64,000 bases of DNA from JBBIOU01 sp037443205 (GTDB lineage: Bacteria; Bacteroidota; Bacteroidia; Flavobacteriales_D; UBA2798), in assembly GCA_037443205.1 (NCBI GenBank), contig JBBIOU010000003.1:1-64000 (forward strand). Reading direction: 5' to 3'. The notes under the pieces are model-generated. The model had not been told where the DNA came from, searched no databases, and saw only the letters and a list, made by a program, of their open reading frames with translations. Position numbers and translations under genes: made by a program. This document shows, in pieces, positions 62,781-64,000 of the stretch. The stretch's first letter is position 1; the number at the start of each line of letters is the position of its first letter.

Positions 62781-64000
62781 TCAAACGCTTTTGTTAAAAA
62801 AATCTATTATCAATTTTGCTTTTTGTGCACCCACTAAATTGTGCAGCTCATCAAACTTAAGTTCTTTGATTCTTTTTAGGGATTTGAATTTTGTAAGAAG
62901 TAAAGTTGCTGTTTTTTCGCCTATACCTTTAATTTTACTTAATTCACTTTCTAATCCGGCTTTGCTTCTTTTGTTGCGGTGATGGGTAATGCCAAAGCGA
63001 TGAGCTTCATTGCGTATATGCTGAATTACTTTTAAAGTTTCCGAACGTTTGTCTATGTAAAGCGGTAGTGAATCACCGGGATAGTAGATTTCTTCTAGTT
63101 TTTTAGCAATACCAATTACGGCAATTTTACCTTTGAGATTTAATTTTTCTAAACTTTCAATGGCTGCGCTTAACTGGCCTTTTCCTCCGTCAATCACTAT
63201 CAGCTTAGGCAAAGGTTGTTTTTCCTCGAGTAAGCGTTTATATCGTCTGTAAATAACTTCACGCATACTTGCAAAGTCGTCCGGGCCTTCAACAGTTTTG
63301 ATGTTGTAATGTCTGTAGTCTTTTTTAGACGGCCTGGCATTTTTAAAAACCACGCATGCCGAAACGGCATTTGTTCCTTGTAAATTAGAATTATCAAAAC
63401 ATTCAATATAATCTGGTAATTCACTTAGGCGCAAATCTTTTTGCATAGTTTGCAGAATACGCTCTGTATGGCGCTCGGGATTTTTTATTCTTTCCTGTTT
63501 AAGTTTATCCAGGCGGTAAAATTTAGCATTACGTTCTGATAGTTCGAGTAAAAGTTTTTTATCTCCGCGTTGCGGCACTACCACGTTTATACCTTCATAT
63601 TCTATCTTAAATGGGACAATAATTTCTTTTGCGTCACTTTCAAATTTTTGTCTAAGTTCGGTTATAGCAATTTGTAGCAGTTCAGCATCTGTTTCTTCGA
63701 GTTTTTTTGTCAATTCCAAAGTATAGCTTTGTATTAAGGAGCCTTCATATATTTTTAAATAATTTATATATGCCCACTTTTCATCGCTTATGATTGAAAA
63801 TACATCTGCCGTAAGATTTAAGTTTGTAATAACGGTTGATTTATGCTTGTAATTTTCGAGTTTATCTATTTTTTGTTTTAGAAGTTGTGCTTCTTCAAAT
63901 TTTAACTCCTTGGCCAATAAATTCATTTTTTCTTTCAGGTTTGATAGTATTTTTTTAATGTCGCCTTTTATTATTTGTCTAACCTGATCTATTTGCAATA
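62781..64000 (-). CDS. uvrC: excinuclease ABC subunit C, 3' part (runs off the window)
   Basis: UvrC makes both cuts in nucleotide excision repair. The frame is open to the right edge; about 405 residues are seen and the N-terminal GIY-YIG nuclease must lie beyond. Present are the UVR motif that binds UvrB (MNLLAKELKFEEAQLLKQKI), the RNase H-like domain (PDYIECFDNSNLQGTNAVSA, KLIVIDGGKGQLSAAIESL, EAHRFGITHHRNKRSK), and the C-terminal helix-hairpin-helix (LSKIKGIGEKTATLLLTKFK). The DNA 62636-62780 between it and the adhesin shows nothing recognisable. Confidence 0.95.
   Translation of the reverse strand, partial: LQIDQVRQIIKGDIKKILSNLKEKMNLLAKELKFEEAQLLKQKIDKLENYKHKSTVITNLNLTADVFSIISDEKWAYINYLKIYEGSLIQSYTLELTKKLEETDAELLQIAITELRQKFESDAKEIIVPFKIEYEGINVVVPQRGDKKLLLELSERNAKFYRLDKLKQERIKNPERHTERILQTMQKDLRLSELPDYIECFDNSNLQGTNAVSACVVFKNARPSKKDYRHYNIKTVEGPDDFASMREVIYRRYKRLLEEKQPLPKLIVIDGGKGQLSAAIESLEKLNLKGKIAVIGIAKKLEEIYYPGDSLPLYIDKRSETLKVIQHIRNEAHRFGITHHRNKRSKAGLESELSKIKGIGEKTATLLLTKFKSLKRIKELKFDELHNLVGAQKAKLIIDFFNKSV

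Noticed and set aside
1..64000. tRNA, rRNA and CRISPR arrays
   Set aside because: I looked in the intergenic stretches for T-loop words, conserved rRNA segments and regularly spaced repeats and saw none.

Overview
The window is AT-rich chromosomal DNA from a member of the Bacteroidota. Support comes from five proteins with type IX secretion (T9SS) C-terminal sorting domains, an oversized IspG, families that I know mainly from this phylum (DUF4837, DUF5777, DUF6427 and DUF6341-like), promoters that fit TTTG-N19-TAnnTTTG, no clear Shine-Dalgarno sites, and frequent TTG starts. I see no rRNA, tRNA or CRISPR array. The genus cannot be fixed from this sequence.

Layout. 1-1271: an IS3-family element with damage at the start of orfA. 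1368-4814: a large membrane sensor with a SpoIIE phosphatase domain. 4929-5795: a scar where the 3' third of tsf meets a frameshifted IS1634-like transposase tail across a large imperfect hairpin. 5881-6024: a MITE-like repeat, seen again at 26371-26513. 6119-7003: an M28 peptidase. 7489-14319: a nine-gene operon with an ECF sigma factor, crtI, crtB, a small unknown, idi, a PTPS-like enzyme, folE, a photolyase and msrB. It reads as a light and oxidative-stress regulon: early carotenoid enzymes, isoprenoid supply, pterin/folate for the photolyase antenna, DNA photorepair and methionine sulfoxide repair. 14381-26187: housekeeping and envelope genes on the minus strand (pdhC, pdhA, a PorV-like protein with a helix-hairpin-helix barrel protein, a T9SS hydrolase, a glycosyltransferase, a Pmp3-type protein, purQ, purD).

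26601-40273 is a long minus-strand series. It holds an FG-GAP/ASPIC T9SS protein, a five-heme T9SS cytochrome, a Ca2+/Na+ antiporter, two TatA-like proteins, a compact operon (DUF5777, YceI, OB-fold, mono-heme lipoprotein, CxxCH-bearing T9SS protein), DUF4837, a LysM lytic transglycosylase and gatA. 40723-47213 mixes an OmpA-like protein, a UspA protein, ispG, def, a small barrel protein and a pseudouridine synthase. 47202-51078 is a membrane glycosyltransferase, a PAS histidine kinase and a REC-CRP response regulator in one overlapping run. 51208-64000 carries a beta-helix lipoprotein, an exported protein often labelled asparagine synthetase B, dnaB, two surface proteins, an aminotransferase, a mannose-1-phosphate guanylyltransferase, a large type-B T9SS adhesin and the 3' part of uvrC.

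The most informative structures beyond ordinary genes are the tsf/IS fold-back junction, the two dispersed non-coding repeat families (two and three copies), and the photoprotection operon with its cluster of TTTGTTWAA words upstream. Database labels are from recognition by eye; no search was run.
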